This document shows positions 45,655-56,675 of a stretch of DNA of 64,000 nucleotides, in pieces. Location of the stretch: assembly GCA_963170055.1 (NCBI GenBank), contig CAUJGJ010000397.1, positions 11,884,301 to 11,948,300 on the forward strand, written 5' to 3'. A program made the position numbers and the translations under genes. Numbering within the stretch: the first letter of the stretch is position 1; the number at the start of each line of letters is the position of its first letter. The stretch comes from Halisarca cf. caerulea. Its lineage: Eukaryota > Porifera > Demospongiae > Chondrillida > Halisarcidae. Under the pieces are notes generated by a model. The model did not search any database. It saw nothing but the letters and a program-made list of their open reading frames with translations, and was not told where the DNA came from.

Positions 45655-46190
45655 ACCATTAAATGGCCGCTTTGAAGCCTCGCTCGTAAAGACCGTGTGA
45701 TCCGGACGTGTAGATGATACTTATATCATTGAAAGAAGATATGGAACGTTTCAAAGTACTATTGTGTACATTCATAGCATGAGCGGAGAAGATATAACCA
45801 GGTACGCCGATTATATAACCATTTTAAAGGCTAATTTTCACATTTTTAAAGCCACTAAACTACATTTTCCCTTATAATTATCTCATTTCGAGTTATAATG
45901 TTTCCGCTCACGAATAACTTATTAAGTAAACTCTACTCTTTCATTTGATACCAATCTTGTGGCTCTTAGAGACCATCTACACGTCCGGACTTTGCCATTT
46001 GCTGCAAAAAGTGTACCTTTTTCAAAGCTAATTTTCCTTTTTGAAACATAAAGTATATGCTTAAACCGTACACCAGTATTTCGATAAATAACAATAAAAC
46101 ACACAGCGATTTTAAAAAGTAAGAAAATGCTTTGTCTTGAGCTAAAAATGCACTAATATTTTAGCCACTTCGAAACGGCAGCCATTTTGC
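45655..46190. repeat. probable MITE within the Myb gene gap
   Basis: AAATGGCCGCTTTGAAG (45663) is inverted near 46160-46185 (CTTCGAAACGGCAGCCATTTT). An inner pair, TCCGGACGTGTAGATG (45701) and CATCTACACGTCCGGA (about 45973), also matches. No coding potential. It explains at least half of the break between the two Myb-domain blocks. Confidence 0.6.
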
Positions 46191-46203
46191 ATGACACACT
46201 ATA

Positions 46204-47421
46204 ATGAGCCTGTGGAACGTGGTGGTTTTTAGGAGCATCGCAGCGGCACTGGAAGCGAAGGGATACACGCGTACCTACCAGCAGTGCAGGGAGAAAGTGA
46301 AGGCGCTCAAGAAGAAATACAAGGAACAGACAGATCGTCTACGAGCAAGCAGTGTTGGTGTGGATTCTGACAATGATCTGGATGAAGTTGACATTTATTA
46401 TAAATGGTACGTTGAAATCCACAGGGTGATTGGTAGAAGAGCTGCAGTGAATCCTCCTGCTCTCCTGGAATCTTCAGAAATAGATTCATCATCGCAGCAT
46501 GTGCCTACAACTGTATCTGCACCTGTACATACACCTGTTCCCACACCTGTACACACACCAGATATGTCTTCCCTGACATCTACCACTGCACCTACATCTG
46601 TACCTACACCTTTACCCACACCTGTACCTACACCTTTGCCCACATCTGTACCTACACCTTTACCCACACCTGTACCTACACCTTTGCCCACACCTGTACC
46701 TACACCAGACATGTCATCTCCTGTACCTACACCTTTGCTCACATCTGTACCTACACCTTTGCCCACACCTGTACCTACACCAGACTTGTCATCTCCTGTA
46801 CCTACACCTTTGCCCACACCTGTACCTACACCAGATATGTCATCTCCTGTACCTACACCTCCCACACCACCACCACCCTCACCTATACCTTCACCTCCAC
46901 CTACACTAACCACACCCTCACTTGCACCTTTGCCAACATCTACACCCTCATCTGCACCTACACATACAACTGCATCCACTGGACGTGCAAGACCTGGTCC
47001 ATCTGGCAACCAACCAGCTGCTAAGAGGAAACGACCAACCAAGATGGACAGGGTAGAGAGGTCCACCCAAGCTATGTTCAGCCAGTTTTTGATTAGCCAA
47101 GAGGAGACCAAGCGGAAGCTGATCAAGCTGAAAGAACAGCGGATGAGAATGGAGGAGGAGCAAAGAAAGAGGGATGACGAGAGGGACACGTTGTTCCTCA
47201 CATTTATGAAAGATGCGTTTACATCTATTCACTCCACCACTGCATATCCATTTACCAGTGCGGTTGCCCCAAATCCATGTGCATCGCGAATTGCTGTCCC
47301 ATCCTGCCCTAAAGTATTGCTTGCTGAGCTACTTGAGGATGGAGTGGTGGAAGAATCCTCTGGGTCAATACTTGTGGTAGGGCTTCTTACAAGCCATTCA
47401 TCCTCATATAAACCGTGCTGA
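46204..47421 (+). CDS. Myb/SANT-like Harbinger protein, main block
   Basis: An open block of about 400 codons. Residues about 8-40 finish the Myb_DNA-bind_4 domain ([20 protein letters not shown], then [13 protein letters not shown]). A long Pro/Thr-rich tract of VPTPLPT units follows (about residues 95-245). A basic patch ([12 protein letters not shown]) is a likely nuclear signal, and a coiled coil ([20 protein letters not shown]) ends in FLTFMKDAF. The layout (DNA-binding head, low-complexity linker, coiled coil) matches Myb-like proteins of animal Harbinger elements. The last about 50 residues are less convincing and may be intron read-through. Confidence 0.72.
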   Translation: MSLWNVVVFRSIAAALEAKGYTRTYQQCREKVKALKKKYKEQTDRLRASSVGVDSDNDLDEVDIYYKWYVEIHRVIGRRAAVNPPALLESSEIDSSSQHVPTTVSAPVHTPVPTPVHTPDMSSLTSTTAPTSVPTPLPTPVPTPLPTSVPTPLPTPVPTPLPTPVPTPDMSSPVPTPLLTSVPTPLPTPVPTPDLSSPVPTPLPTPVPTPDMSSPVPTPPTPPPPSPIPSPPPTLTTPSLAPLPTSTPSSAPTHTTASTGRARPGPSGNQPAAKRKRPTKMDRVERSTQAMFSQFLISQEETKRKLIKLKEQRMRMEEEQRKRDDERDTLFLTFMKDAFTSIHSTTAYPFTSAVAPNPCASRIAVPSCPKVLLAELLEDGVVEESSGSILVVGLLTSHSSSYKPC

Positions 47422-47790
47422 TTCTCACAAATGTTGCGCAGGATACAGCAAGTCATAATTATGGGAAGGATGTACTTCATAGGGAGTTTTAGATTCACGT
47501 TTGTAGTAATAACGGCTAACGGATGACATAATGTTTGATCCCGTGATCCGACGTTGAACGCTTCCCTGAGGTATACGAGTCACGTTTTGCATGCCTGGAG
47601 GTCCTTGTAGCTGTTCGTGGACTACGTGAAGATTTCTCTTTCCTTCTTTGGTCGATTGCCACGTTTGATGAGTAGTTTTGTATAGTATTGCATGTTATTC
47701 AGCAATTTACTGAAGTAAACTCTCATTTCCCGTATTCGTGTCCACACACAAGCTAGTCCTTTCAAGCATACCCCCCCCCCTCCCCCCCCA
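47422..47790. other. noncoding gap with a poly(C) tract
   Basis: No gene. A C-rich run (CCCCCCCCCTCCCCCCCC) at 47770-47788 directly precedes the next ATG. Confidence 0.5.
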
Positions 47791-48024
47791 ATGGCACCTT
47801 TCCGCTGGCCTGAGCTTTCGCATGATGTAGCCCTGGCTACAGAGGTTGCTGCGAGGCGTCCTCAGAAACCTCAGGACTGGGAGGACATCGCCCAAGCCCT
47901 AAGTCAGGCTTTTTCAACCCCAGGGAAGCAAGTCCAGCTAAAAGCAGAGGATGCCGTGAAAGAATGGATCTTCTGCTCAAGAAGCATAAAAATGAGGATG
48001 CTAAAGCCCTAAAAAAGTTTGTTT

Positions 48025-48084
<60 letters not shown>

Positions 48085-48333
48085 GAAATGTATGAGTTTT
48101 ATCTGAATGTTCTTTTCCAGATCAGGAACAGAGGAAGAATATGGGTCACTGGAGCACCTGCTAGAAGATATGGCATCATTTTATGAAGATTGTGTGGCTG
48201 CAAAAGAGGCTCTTCTTGTAAGAAAAGGCAGCGGAGACAAAGGAGAAAGAGGAAGATCATCAGAGGGGGATTGATATTAGAAAGGCCGCCATGGAGGCAA
48301 GAACAAGTATGTTACAATATGGTATGTGTATAT

Positions 48334-48369
<36 letters not shown>

Positions 48370-48784
48370 TAAAATAATATGTACCTATTCATCAACAGGA
48401 ACCTCCGATACTTCTTCATCAACATTGGATGACGATGAGGATAATGATAGTGAATCAACACCCCTTTCTAAGAGGCAAAAAAACTGGTCAAGGTACGTAA
48501 TATGTACTTGGGTGACAAACTTGCACATGTGCTTGTGTTGAGTATCAGTTTTACCTTCAGATGTGAAGCGTACTACCAAAGTTTCGGCTATTGAGCTACT
48601 GGAGAAGAAGCATGAAGAGAAGGCAAAAATCAGAAGAGAAGAACTGGAAGTACGGACGATGGAATTAGATCTGCAGCGAAAAAAGTGGGACATGGAGGAA
48701 CAAGAAAGGAACGCTCGATTAGAGATGGACATTGAACAGCGACGCTTGTTTATGGACCTACTTAAGAAGCATGTAAATAATTAG
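47791..48784 (+). pseudogene. coiled-coil gene of Harbinger element, four exons, one frameshift
   Basis: Exon 1 begins MAPFRWPELSHDVALATEVA, then RRPQKPQDWEDIAQALSQAF, a short SANT-like helical domain. At about 47945-47955 a one-base shift is needed to continue into RGCRERMDLLLKKH. A (TG)n-filled intron ends at TTTTCCAG (48120). Exon 2 encodes SGTEEEYGSLEHLLEDMASF. After a (TA)n intron, exon 3 is acidic (TLDDDEDNDSESTPLSKRQK) with donor GTACGT at about 48493. Exon 4 (from about 48547) is a strong coiled coil (ELLEKKHEEKAKIRREELEV) to 48784. I recognise this as a family found beside transposases in several invertebrates; its role is unknown, possibly DNA targeting. Confidence 0.62.
48027..48082 (+). 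repeat. (TG)n microsatellite in intron
   Basis: About 28 TG units between exon 1 and the TTTTCCAG acceptor. A (TA)n tract follows in the next intron (48341-48367). Confidence 0.9.
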
Positions 48785-48897
48785 ATGTATGTTTTTATTC
48801 ACACCATAGTCTTACATATTTAAACATTAAAACACGGAAATTACTGAAGATTATATTATGTTGTTTTTGTACTTAGCATTCCATCATTAATTAACAA

Positions 48898-50297
48898 TTA
48901 ATATTGATTTGATAGATAGGTCTCTAGGCTGGGTGGTTCCACTCCAAAAAAGCTGGTAGTTTGTGAGCCATACAAGCATGTGTGGCAATTGGTGAGCAGA
49001 GTTCCTACCAGGTAATACTTCCCTATTGGTTGCAGCAAGATCTTTTGATTCTTACAGAAATCAAGGTATGAGAAGTATTGCACAATCTTTCTAAGTATTG
49101 CAATCTTCACTGCGTTCATGGCTCTGTTGAATTCCTGCTCTTGAGGAGTGAGCCTGATTCCACAGAATGGTGACAGGATACTTCGGGAAAGTCCATATGC
49201 TGGATCACCATAGAGAACATATGGATTTCCATTTGTTGTGACCAGGGTATGAAGCTTGCAAGGAAGTCCACTGACTGACAACATAAAGGCATCGTATCTC
49301 CTTCCTTCTATTGGCCCAAACATATGCACAATCAGACCATTGTGAGTTGTAACAGACTGTGAACATGGAGAAACAATTGCAAATGGCAAAGTTACATAAC
49401 CATTGAATTTGCATACATAAAACTAAAAACATGTAGTGTTCAAAATTGATATATGGCCAGGTTTAGCTAGAACTTACCTGAAATTTCATACAATGAACTC
49501 TCTTGTGTCCACTATACATAATTCTTTGATTGATGGTGGGACGAGCAATAGGCCTCACAGTTCCGTCAATGAAACCAATACATGTCTGTAATGGTGCACC
49601 TTTCCTGTGTATTGATCTTGTAAACACCTCTGTATCTAGCCATACCAGGCTGAAATCTCTCAGCAAGTGCACAAAGCGGTCATGTATATCATCAATAATC
49701 TAGTTGAAAAAGAACCACAATGACAGTATAAATTTCTATCTACTCCTACATTTTAACAGTAAGTTACTCACTGTGCTGAAAATGAGGCTAAGTTCAGGCA
49801 CGTCTCCACCAAATGTTGCCACAAGGTCACAAAAACGGTTGGGGTAAGAGAGCCTCCTCAACATCACCATGAGAGCCTCCATACCAGTTGTCCTTGTTCC
49901 TTGTTGACATGTGTAAACATCTGGCAGTTTAAGGGCAGCAGCAAGGCGAACCATATCTTCTTTAGCAAACCTATAACGGCAAAATATGGGGACATCCAGG
50001 TGCTATTCCCTGGACAAGCAATAGCAAAACAAACAGATATACAAACCTGAACATCTCTACACACTCCGTATTAGATAAATCTTCAAGGTTCAGGCGCAGT
50101 CCTAGCTTTCTCTTTGAGAAGGAGACCAAATCCAGGAGCAAATAGTCTTAATCATCACTGGAAGACTCCGAAGAACTATCATAGGCTAAAAGAGTCAGAG
50201 CAGCTTTCAGATCTTTCTTATGCCTGAAAATAAAGTTTTCTTTCCGTTAAAGCTGCTGTATAAAGTTTAACAGCAAAGTACCTTCTCTCCAAAGCCA
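48898..50297 (-). pseudogene. Harbinger nuclease (DDE_Tnp_4), multi-exon, catalytic Glu lost
   Basis: On minus, a start MALERR (50297) leads by a GTAC donor to HKKDLKAALTLLAYDSSSES, where a TAA breaks the frame. It continues KLGLRLNLEDLSNTECVEMF, then RFAKEDMVRLAAALKLP, then GMEALMVMLRRLSYPNRFCD. The next exon has the first catalytic Asp (CIGFIDGTVRPIARP) and ends KFQ|GTAAGT (49480). The last exon starts SVTTHNGLIVHMFGPIEG with GRRYDAFML and the second Asp region, GDPAYGLS. Where relatives read VEWGFGKI, this copy has AILRKIVQYF, so the catalytic Glu is deleted. The end (LLTNCHTCLYGSQTTSFFG) is intact. Dead by two lesions. Confidence 0.82.
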
Positions 50298-50814
50298 TCT
50301 CTTCTTCCGTGGCATTGCACTGTGCAAAAACGGCGATCTAAAACAAAGATTCGCGCGAACGTGACTGATTGATCTATACTCCACATTCGTACCTAGTCTC
50401 CACAAACTAAGAGCAACTCGCTGCTCAACTGAAAGAGATGGCCGTACATGCTAGAACGAAAAAAGGCGACCGCAAATCCCTTGGCAGATGATGGCAAATG
50501 TATCACCCTGAAGTTTTGCTTTCACTCTGCATCTGTCCATCGCCCGTTATATCCGATAAAAAGGTGAAGTGTCTCGGTCTTCTCCACAGCGGTCGTCTTG
50601 ATACCGTGGCTTGATAGAGACAAAGAAGCAAAAATAGAGCTATGAATGATGCTTCCATATGGATAAATTGATTGATACGAAGCATACGAATCCGGTGCAT
50701 GTTTGCACTAACTTGCTGGGCTCGTCTACGTGCCTCGCACCTCAATTGATACCAAATAACAAAGAAAAACAGGAGCAATGTGACGTCTGCCATCTTGACT
50801 AAGTCTACAATAGA
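50298..50814. other. 5' region of Harbinger nuclease gene
   Basis: Between the nuclease start and the right terminal repeat. Contains a minus-strand frame of 96 residues (50503-50793, MADVTLLLFFFVIWYQLRCE...) with a hydrophobic N-terminus and a second hydrophobic stretch (FIALFLLLCLY). It starts near a CAAGATGGCAGACG box, like the Myb gene start. It could be a small membrane protein or a 5' untranslated region; I cannot decide. Confidence 0.35.
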
Positions 50815-50923
50815 TTACCTCACACACAATGTGCATGTGAACACAAAGCGAGTCAAACCTGGGTCAAACCCGGGTTAATCAGACCCGGGTTCAACCCACT
50901 TGACTGTGTATGTGAAAACGGTA

Positions 50924-51073
50924 TTAGTGGGTCAATTTTGGAGGTGCTGAAATTATCAATGTTGTTACCAGGCATAATTATTGATCATGGTGCTTAGGGT
51001 TAAGGTTAGCCTGACTTCTATATAGCTTGCACTGGACCTGGTAGTAATAGCTACAAGTGTGTGTGCGTAAGTG

Positions 51074-51133
<60 letters not shown>

Positions 51134-51610
51134 CATGTGTGTACATGTGTGTGTGTTTGTGTACACACATACATATATGTATATATGTGTGTGTTTGTGT
51201 ACACACATGCATGTGTGTACATAGATATACGTAATACACCACTTTGATCAGCAGATATTTTTATGTTGCATGTCAATGCAATTGTATGATTGCTATATAT
51301 TATTGTTACATTAATTGCAATTGATCATCATCCCTTATGCTTGCATCATGCATGAGTCATTCTACCATGCAGTGTTATAGTGCAATTATGATAGGCATCA
51401 AGATGCCCACTGTTTACGTAGCTACATAGGTGTACAATCACAATACCTATAGGCATGCAAGGCTTCATGAATACAACAGCCAGATCAGTACATGTGAATA
51501 GTATTGACTATAACAGGTGAACCAAATTGAATATATGGGTAGATAACGAAATACATAGTCATCTTGCAGTTATATACTGAGTCAAAGAGTGAACAAAACA
51601 TGATCAAACA
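50924..51610. other. intergenic with (TG)n
   Basis: TG arrays at 51057-51130 and short TG/ACAC palindromic pieces to 51240. No gene seen. Confidence 0.7.
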
Positions 51611-51627
51611 TTTATTGTACTACACAG

Positions 51628-52515
51628 TCATTCATTGATCCTGATAAAATAGAGCAAGGCTTCCTGAAAAAGGCCGCAATCATTATTGGCAATGTTAGAA
51701 AACAGCGGATCCAGAGATGGGTATCTTTCGGTGAAAGTGGCCTGTCGTATCTGTTGTAATTGTGATGCTCCATCTAGGGGATCCTTTCCAAATTCAGGGA
51801 CTAACTGTAAATGTCCTCTGGTGGCATGAAAGTTGACTACAGCATCAGATGGTAAGGGCACAAGTGAAGGGTCCAACATAGCTGTTTGTTTATTGGTTGC
51901 TTTAGGCGGCCCTATATTTTTTTTACTTTCACTGGAAGTGTCCGGAACGTCCGGAACGATGTCAATATATATATATATATATATGTCGACAACATGGTGG
52001 ACGCGAAGTCGGTACATAATCTTTCGGCTATATTTCGGTGAAATTCATTTGCTTGCTCCTGCTTTTATCAGCGAAGAGTCTTTTAGACCAGAAGAGTTCT
52101 TCGATGTATTATTTTAGTCAATAACAACGATTTCCAAGCGATTCGAGTTTCCAGGGCCATAGGCGGCCCACGAGTTTTTTAAACTCAAATCGCTTGTTGA
52201 TTTAGTTTCCTGTGCCCTGTATGCATACAAAGCAGACAAGCATGTGCAAGTGAGGAGTTGTTATAAGTATACAGAGACACAATTGTAAAGAGCACCTGGT
52301 ATTGTATGTTCATTCCATGCTTGTACTGCCAAACATGCACCTGCACTGTCAACTTGGACTGCTAACCACGACACACAAAAGCAATGTAGGGTATTCAATT
52401 TGTCATCTGTCCTGATTAGGTTCTCATTCTCCAAATCAATTAGGACTTTATTCAAAGGATAATTTACCCTCTTGTTAATCTCCACCCAGGTGCACTCCGC
52501 AACATGATTTTCCAC
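51628..52515 (-). pseudogene. C-terminal part of an integrase-like transposon protein, split by a repeat
   Basis: Two minus-strand blocks flank a hairpin repeat. The first (52515 to about 52261) reads AECTWVEINKRVNYPLNKVL, then FCVSWLAVQVDSAGACLAVQ and AWNEHTIPGA. The second (51900 to 51628) reads LPSDAVVNFHATRGHLQLVP, then EFGKDPLDGASQLQQIRQ and NNDCGLFQEALLYF. Their order and spacing resemble the C-terminal half of integrase-core proteins multiplied in invertebrate genomes (VNxRVNYPxK; WNxHxIPG; FGxDPL). No catalytic DDE residues lie in this part. The assignment is from memory of the family pattern and is tentative. Confidence 0.42.
51904..52198 (+). repeat. hairpin-ended repeat, short form
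   Basis: It begins with the second half of the head hairpin (GGCGGCCCTATATTTT), then TCACTGGAAGTG (degraded ETS-like), CGTCCGGAACGATGTC, (TA)n, GTCGACAACATGGTGGACGC, a body and a tail hairpin ending CGCTTGTT. It splits a coding remnant. A possible target duplication is GTTGCTTTA before and GTTGATTTA after (8 of 9 match). Confidence 0.78.
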
Positions 52516-52719
52516 AAAGTAATTATTATGCTACAATTATTATAACAATTATACTTTTGACTATGGCCATTTCTATGACCATTGGCATGTAATAACTCTC
52601 AGCTAGTGCTGTAAACCTATTACATCAAATCACTTTTGTGCACTACATCTGATAGCTATATAAACCAAGTAATAAAGGAAATCAAATAGAATTGTATTTC
52701 GGAGGCTCTGGAATACCTT

Positions 52720-52840
52720 TCACCAACATAGTCAGTTAACTACATGGTATTACCCAATTTTCCTTACTCAACAGCAGAGTTCAAAGTCTAATTTTACATA
52801 TTAAAACGTCATTGTCACATGATTAGCCCGCCTTTTTGTC
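52720..52840 (+). repeat. DIRS left inverted terminal repeat
   Basis: About 115 bp inverted and nearly identical to 57932-58045, including ACATGGTATTACCCAATTTT and GATTAGCCCGCCTTTTTGT. Confidence 0.92.
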
Positions 52841-52893
52841 CTGCTCAACAGCGAGACCTCGTGCACTCTGGAGAGATATATTTTCCTCTATTT

Positions 52894-53590
52894 ATGTCGA
52901 CCGAAGAGATTATTAAGGATCTCCCGCGTACAGAAGACACGCAGAAGCTAGTCCTCGAGTGGCTGGCCAGGGATAGAAGCGACGAAGTTCACCCTCCAGC
53001 GAGCAACGCGGACAAGTTGTCTGAGTCCCAACATGATGAGTCGAAGTACTCTACAGGTCTTCGCGTTTCATGATCAGACACGGCCAGCCAGCAGTGCGTC
53101 TAATTCGGTGGTTGCTTACCCCGAGATTCAGGGGTGCAGTCTGTGGGACAGTATATCCCTGTGCACACTCAACAGAGGTTCACAGGTTGGCAACATAGTT
53201 TTCTCCCCTTTGTACACTCACGGAGATACATGGGTTGAGGTTGCAATGCAGTTAGCTCCTCGTTGTACACTCACAGAGGTACATGGGTTGAGGTTGCAAC
53301 ACATTTAGCTCCCTGTCTTACACTCCCAGAGGTACACAGGTGGAGTCTGCAGCACAGTCAACTTCTTACCATATACTCTCACAGAGGAGGGTGCGCGTTA
53401 CATTTAACTCCCTAGTACACTCTCAGAGGTACACAGGTGGAGTCTGCTACTCAGTTGGCTCGTGTTTCAACTCTTTGAGGGACATAGGTAGAGCTGAGGC
53501 GCTACTTACCCTGAAGGGGAAGGAACCTGCATTATCCCACAACATGGCTGTAGGATTTACTTTCATTTCCCCTTCTTAACATACACAGAT
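52894..53590 (+). other. DIRS leader with possible Gag 5' exon and 62-bp tandem repeats
   Basis: A frame starting MSTEEIIKDLPRTEDTQKLV (52894) is acidic and could be a Gag N-terminal exon, with a weak donor near 53056. From about 53150 to 53480 some six diverged copies of a roughly 62-bp unit (TACACTCACAGAGGTACATG) follow. A CAG acceptor at about 53588 precedes the main Gag block. Confidence 0.5.
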
Positions 53591-53605
53591 CCGAATCAGG
53601 CAAGT

Positions 53606-54580
53606 GTGTCTGAGACGATGTCAAGGAAGCGGCCATCTGACCCTTCATCTTCAAGAGAACAGAGTGCAGCCAAGCAATCAAAACTTGGTGATTCCCTAGG
53701 GAGCCCCATGGCAACAGTAGACTTCGATCCTTCTGCGTTAGTAAGTGCAAAGGAAGGGACCATTGCAGTTCCAAGCCCTGTGAGGGTGTACCTGGAAAAG
53801 TATCTCTGACGCTGCCTCACCAAAGAGGAACGTGGAGCCCTGTTCAAGGAACATCCGAGATCCGACCTGGATGTCACCTCAGTCCCTAAAGTAGACAAGT
53901 ATATTGTGGATTTCCTGGGAACCAAGTTCCCCAAAGACCAGGATACAGACCTCTCAAAGATCGAAGCTACAGTACTCGCCTGTATTCGCCCCCTAATCTC
54001 AGCATGGCAAGAGCTCTTGGAGGCAGAGCCCGACAATGAGGAGCCTGTGATGGTACCTGCTTCACAAGTAGTTGCAAAGATCCAGCGGACACTGTGTTTG
54101 CTAGGGAATACTTCAGAGTTCATTTCCCAAACCCGTCGTTCCAAGATTTTGGAGGTTATTGACAAATCCTGGGGGAAATTTAGGACAGAAATATTTCAAG
54201 CTACTGGTTCCCTGTTTGGTGAGGAGTTTCAGACAAACCACCCAACCAAGGTAGAGAAGGATGTGGCACTGTCCAAAGCAGTATCCATCCTGAAACGTAA
54301 CCGGAAGGGTAAGGAGACTGCGGGTCCTTCTAGTCATCGCGAGGGGCAATCACGCCGTCGGTTTTTTTGCTGGGGCCCTCCAACCAAGTACGGGGGTGGG
54401 CAGGGCCGAAACCAGTCACCGTACGTCCCACAAGGACACAAGTTCCGGGAACAACCAAAGGGACCATGGAAGGGGCACCCGCCTTTCCATCAGATCCGGA
54501 ACCAGAGATTTCACGAGCCAAGACTCCCAACAATGGAAGCCAGTGCGCAAATGCACAAAAAGAAGTTCGGAGACTCTTAG
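53606..54580 (+). pseudogene. DIRS Gag-like protein, one in-frame stop
   Basis: One frame of 324 codons with TGA at 53807-53809 (EKYL*RCL). Conserved DIRS Gag features include LGTKFPKDQDTDLSKIEATV, LISAWQELLEA and LCLLGNTSEFISQTRR. A Gly/Pro/Arg/Gln-rich tail (GGGQGRNQSPYVPQGHKF) is likely RNA-binding. No CCHC knuckle is present, as usual for DIRS. The tail overlaps the start of the RT frame by about 200 bases in another register. CGA would turn the stop into Arg. Confidence 0.78.
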
Positions 54581-56675
54581 ACTCCTTACCACCCTCCAAA
54601 CTCCAGAACCTGGGCATCTGTCTGGACCCAGTTCTGGCTCAGGAAGAAGCAATGCGCCCTGTAGGTGGTCGTCTCTGGTTCTTCTATCAAAATTGGGAAA
54701 AAATCTCACACGACCCTTGGATCTTAGACACAGTCCTAGGTTGTAAGGTAGATCTCTCATCCAACCCTCACCAAAACAGAGAGCCGCATGCACCCAGTCT
54801 GGAGGCAGACAAAGCAGAAGCCCTCAACATGGAATTAGAGAAGCTTCAGGACAAGGAAGCCATCGAACCAACGTCACAGGGACCTCTCACCTATGTCAGC
54901 CCGATGTTTGTCGTACCCAAATCAGACAGGTCATGGAGACCAGTCATAAATCTCCAGCATCTAAACAAACATGTACGAACCGAACACTTCAAGATGGAGT
55001 CAATTCGGTCAGTGAAAGGTCTCATACAGAGAGGGGATTGGATGGCAAAACTAGACCTGAAGGATGCCTACCTAGCTGTTCCCGTTCTCCCTGCTCACCG
55101 AAGCCTCTTCAGCTTCAACTGAAAGGGCAAACTTTGGAGGTTCAAAACTTTACCCTTTGGTCTCAGCAGTGCTCCTCTAATCTTCACCAAGCTCATGAAG
55201 CCAGTCATAGCTTTGATGAGGAAGCTAGCCATCCGGGTCATTCTATACCTGGAGAATATGCTCATCATGGCCCAGAGGGAGGCGGAGATCAAGGGGTGCC
55301 TAGCAACAGCATTGGAAACTCTGACTGCTCTAGGTTTTGTAATCAACCTTCCCAAGAGTGTGACTACTCCCATACAAGAGATGGAGTTCTTAGGCTTCCA
55401 ACTGGATTCAAGGGCAATGGTCATCTCACTTCCACAGAGGAAAATGAAATCCTTGAGGCAGGCAGCCTTACAGCTGAAAAATCAGAAACAGGTTTCGGTG
55501 CAAGCCTTGGCCAGACTGTTAGGCATGATGGTAGCTGCCCACCCTGCAGTCTTGCCAGCCCCCTATATTACAGATATCTGGAGAGGACACGGTCATTGGC
55601 ACTCCAGATGGGGCTTACGTACAAATCAATCATAGAAGTGGACCAAGAGATGGAACCAGATCTGGACTGGTGGATCCACCAAGCACAGCTCCACAATGCC
55701 AGACCCCTTCAGATTCTACATTGGGATCTGACCATCGAAACGGATGCATCCAAAGTGGGATGGGGAGCTTGCTGCAACCAAATCAAAACAGGTGGTCCCT
55801 GGACACTGGAGGAAAAACAGAAGCACATCAACTTCCTCGAACTACTGGCAGTATTCCTAGCCATCAAGAGCTTTGTTTCAGACCGACGGCAGATAAACAT
55901 CCTTCTGAGGATAGACAACATCACTGCTATTGCTTTCCTGAACTGGATGGGGGGTTCCCATTCCCTTCCTCTGTCCGAACTAGCCATAGCAATTTGGCAA
56001 TGGTGCCTGGAACAAGAGATAACTCTGCATACAGAACATCTCCCAGGCTCAGAGAATGTCAGAGCCGACTGGGAATCCAGGCATGTCCAGGACTCCAGCA
56101 ATTGGATGCTCCACAAGGGAGTGTTTCAACAGCTGCACAATCAACTGGGTCCTTTCACCATCGATTTATTTGCCTCAAGGACCAATGCACAGCTTCCAGT
56201 GTACTGCAGTTGGCGCCCCGATCCGGCAGCCTTCACAGTGGATGCTCTGTCACTGTCATGGAAAGGACATCTTCCCTATCTTTTTCCTCCCTTTGCCCTA
56301 ATTACCCGGTGTATTCAGAAGATACAGGAGGAGGAATCCAACACAGTACTGATAGCACCAGTTTGGCACAATCAGTTGTGGTACCCGTTAATTCTGGAAT
56401 GTCTCAGCGATTACCCAATCCTTCTACCCCCCATCCCGAAGATTCTGACGGGCCCAGTTGGCGAGGATCACCCAATGGTACTAGAGGGCCATCTTCCTTT
56501 AGCCACCTGGCCCATTTCAGGCATTCCTTTGTTGCAGAAGGGTTTTCAGAGGGGGTTATCAACCTCATCAGCAGCTCATGGCGGTCCTCAACTGAGGCAT
56601 CCTATTCATCAGCCTGGAGGACTTGGGATAGCTGGTGCATTAGACGGGGTGTCAATTCCCTTTCTGCTCCTTTGA
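54367..56675 (+). pseudogene. DIRS reverse transcriptase and RNase H, broken
   Basis: The RT block runs 54367-55635 in one frame with TGA at 55120-55122 (LFSFN*KGKLW; TGG expected). Motifs: PLTYVSPMFVVPKSDRSWRP, MAKLDLKDAYLAVPV, LPFGLSSAPLIF. At the catalytic box the sequence is LYLENMLIM, where DIRS elements have YLDDMLLM, so both Asp residues are changed. Near 55600 the frame shifts, and RNase H follows to about 56500: DLTIETDASKVGWGACC, LELLAVFLAIKSF, LRIDNITAIAFLNWMGG. The RNase H Asp/Glu/Asp residues are kept. The enzyme would copy the element's RNA, but the RT active site here is destroyed. Confidence 0.85.

Larger units (their letters stand above)
44731..50923. mobile_element. PIF/Harbinger-type transposon with three genes
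   Basis: The left end (TACCCCTTTCACATGACC...GGGTTCGACCTGGGTC) and the inverted right end (TACCGTTTTCACATACAC...GGGTTGAACCCGGGTC) match over about 42 bases with several differences. Both are followed by GGGTCAAACCCGGGTT-type subterminal palindromes. Inside are a Myb/SANT-like gene and a coiled-coil gene on plus, and a Harbinger nuclease gene on minus. This is the two-component plan of PIF/Harbinger (transposase plus Myb-like protein) with an additional gene. The 3-bp target duplication is not clear. Confidence 0.75.

Noticed and set aside
46398..47201. 267-residue Gly/Val-rich frame on the minus strand
   Set aside because: Antisense of the VPTP-type repeat in the Myb gene. The regular repeat keeps the opposite strand open by chance.
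44731..50923. Firm assignment of a 3-bp target duplication to the Harbinger element
   Set aside because: Flanks read ATA and TTA around the best ends. The exact ends are blurred by mutation, so no duplication is claimed.
52819..53073. Independent gene at the start of the DIRS element
   Set aside because: It overlaps the terminal repeat at its start. If coding, it is more likely a Gag 5' exon, so it was placed under the DIRS leader.
54933..55590. Upstream part of a 580-residue frame overlapping DIRS RT
   Set aside because: It is the other register of the RT coding region with no RT motif. Only the part after about 55600 (RNase H) is real. Likewise the first part of the frame from 55670 is a shadow of RNase H.
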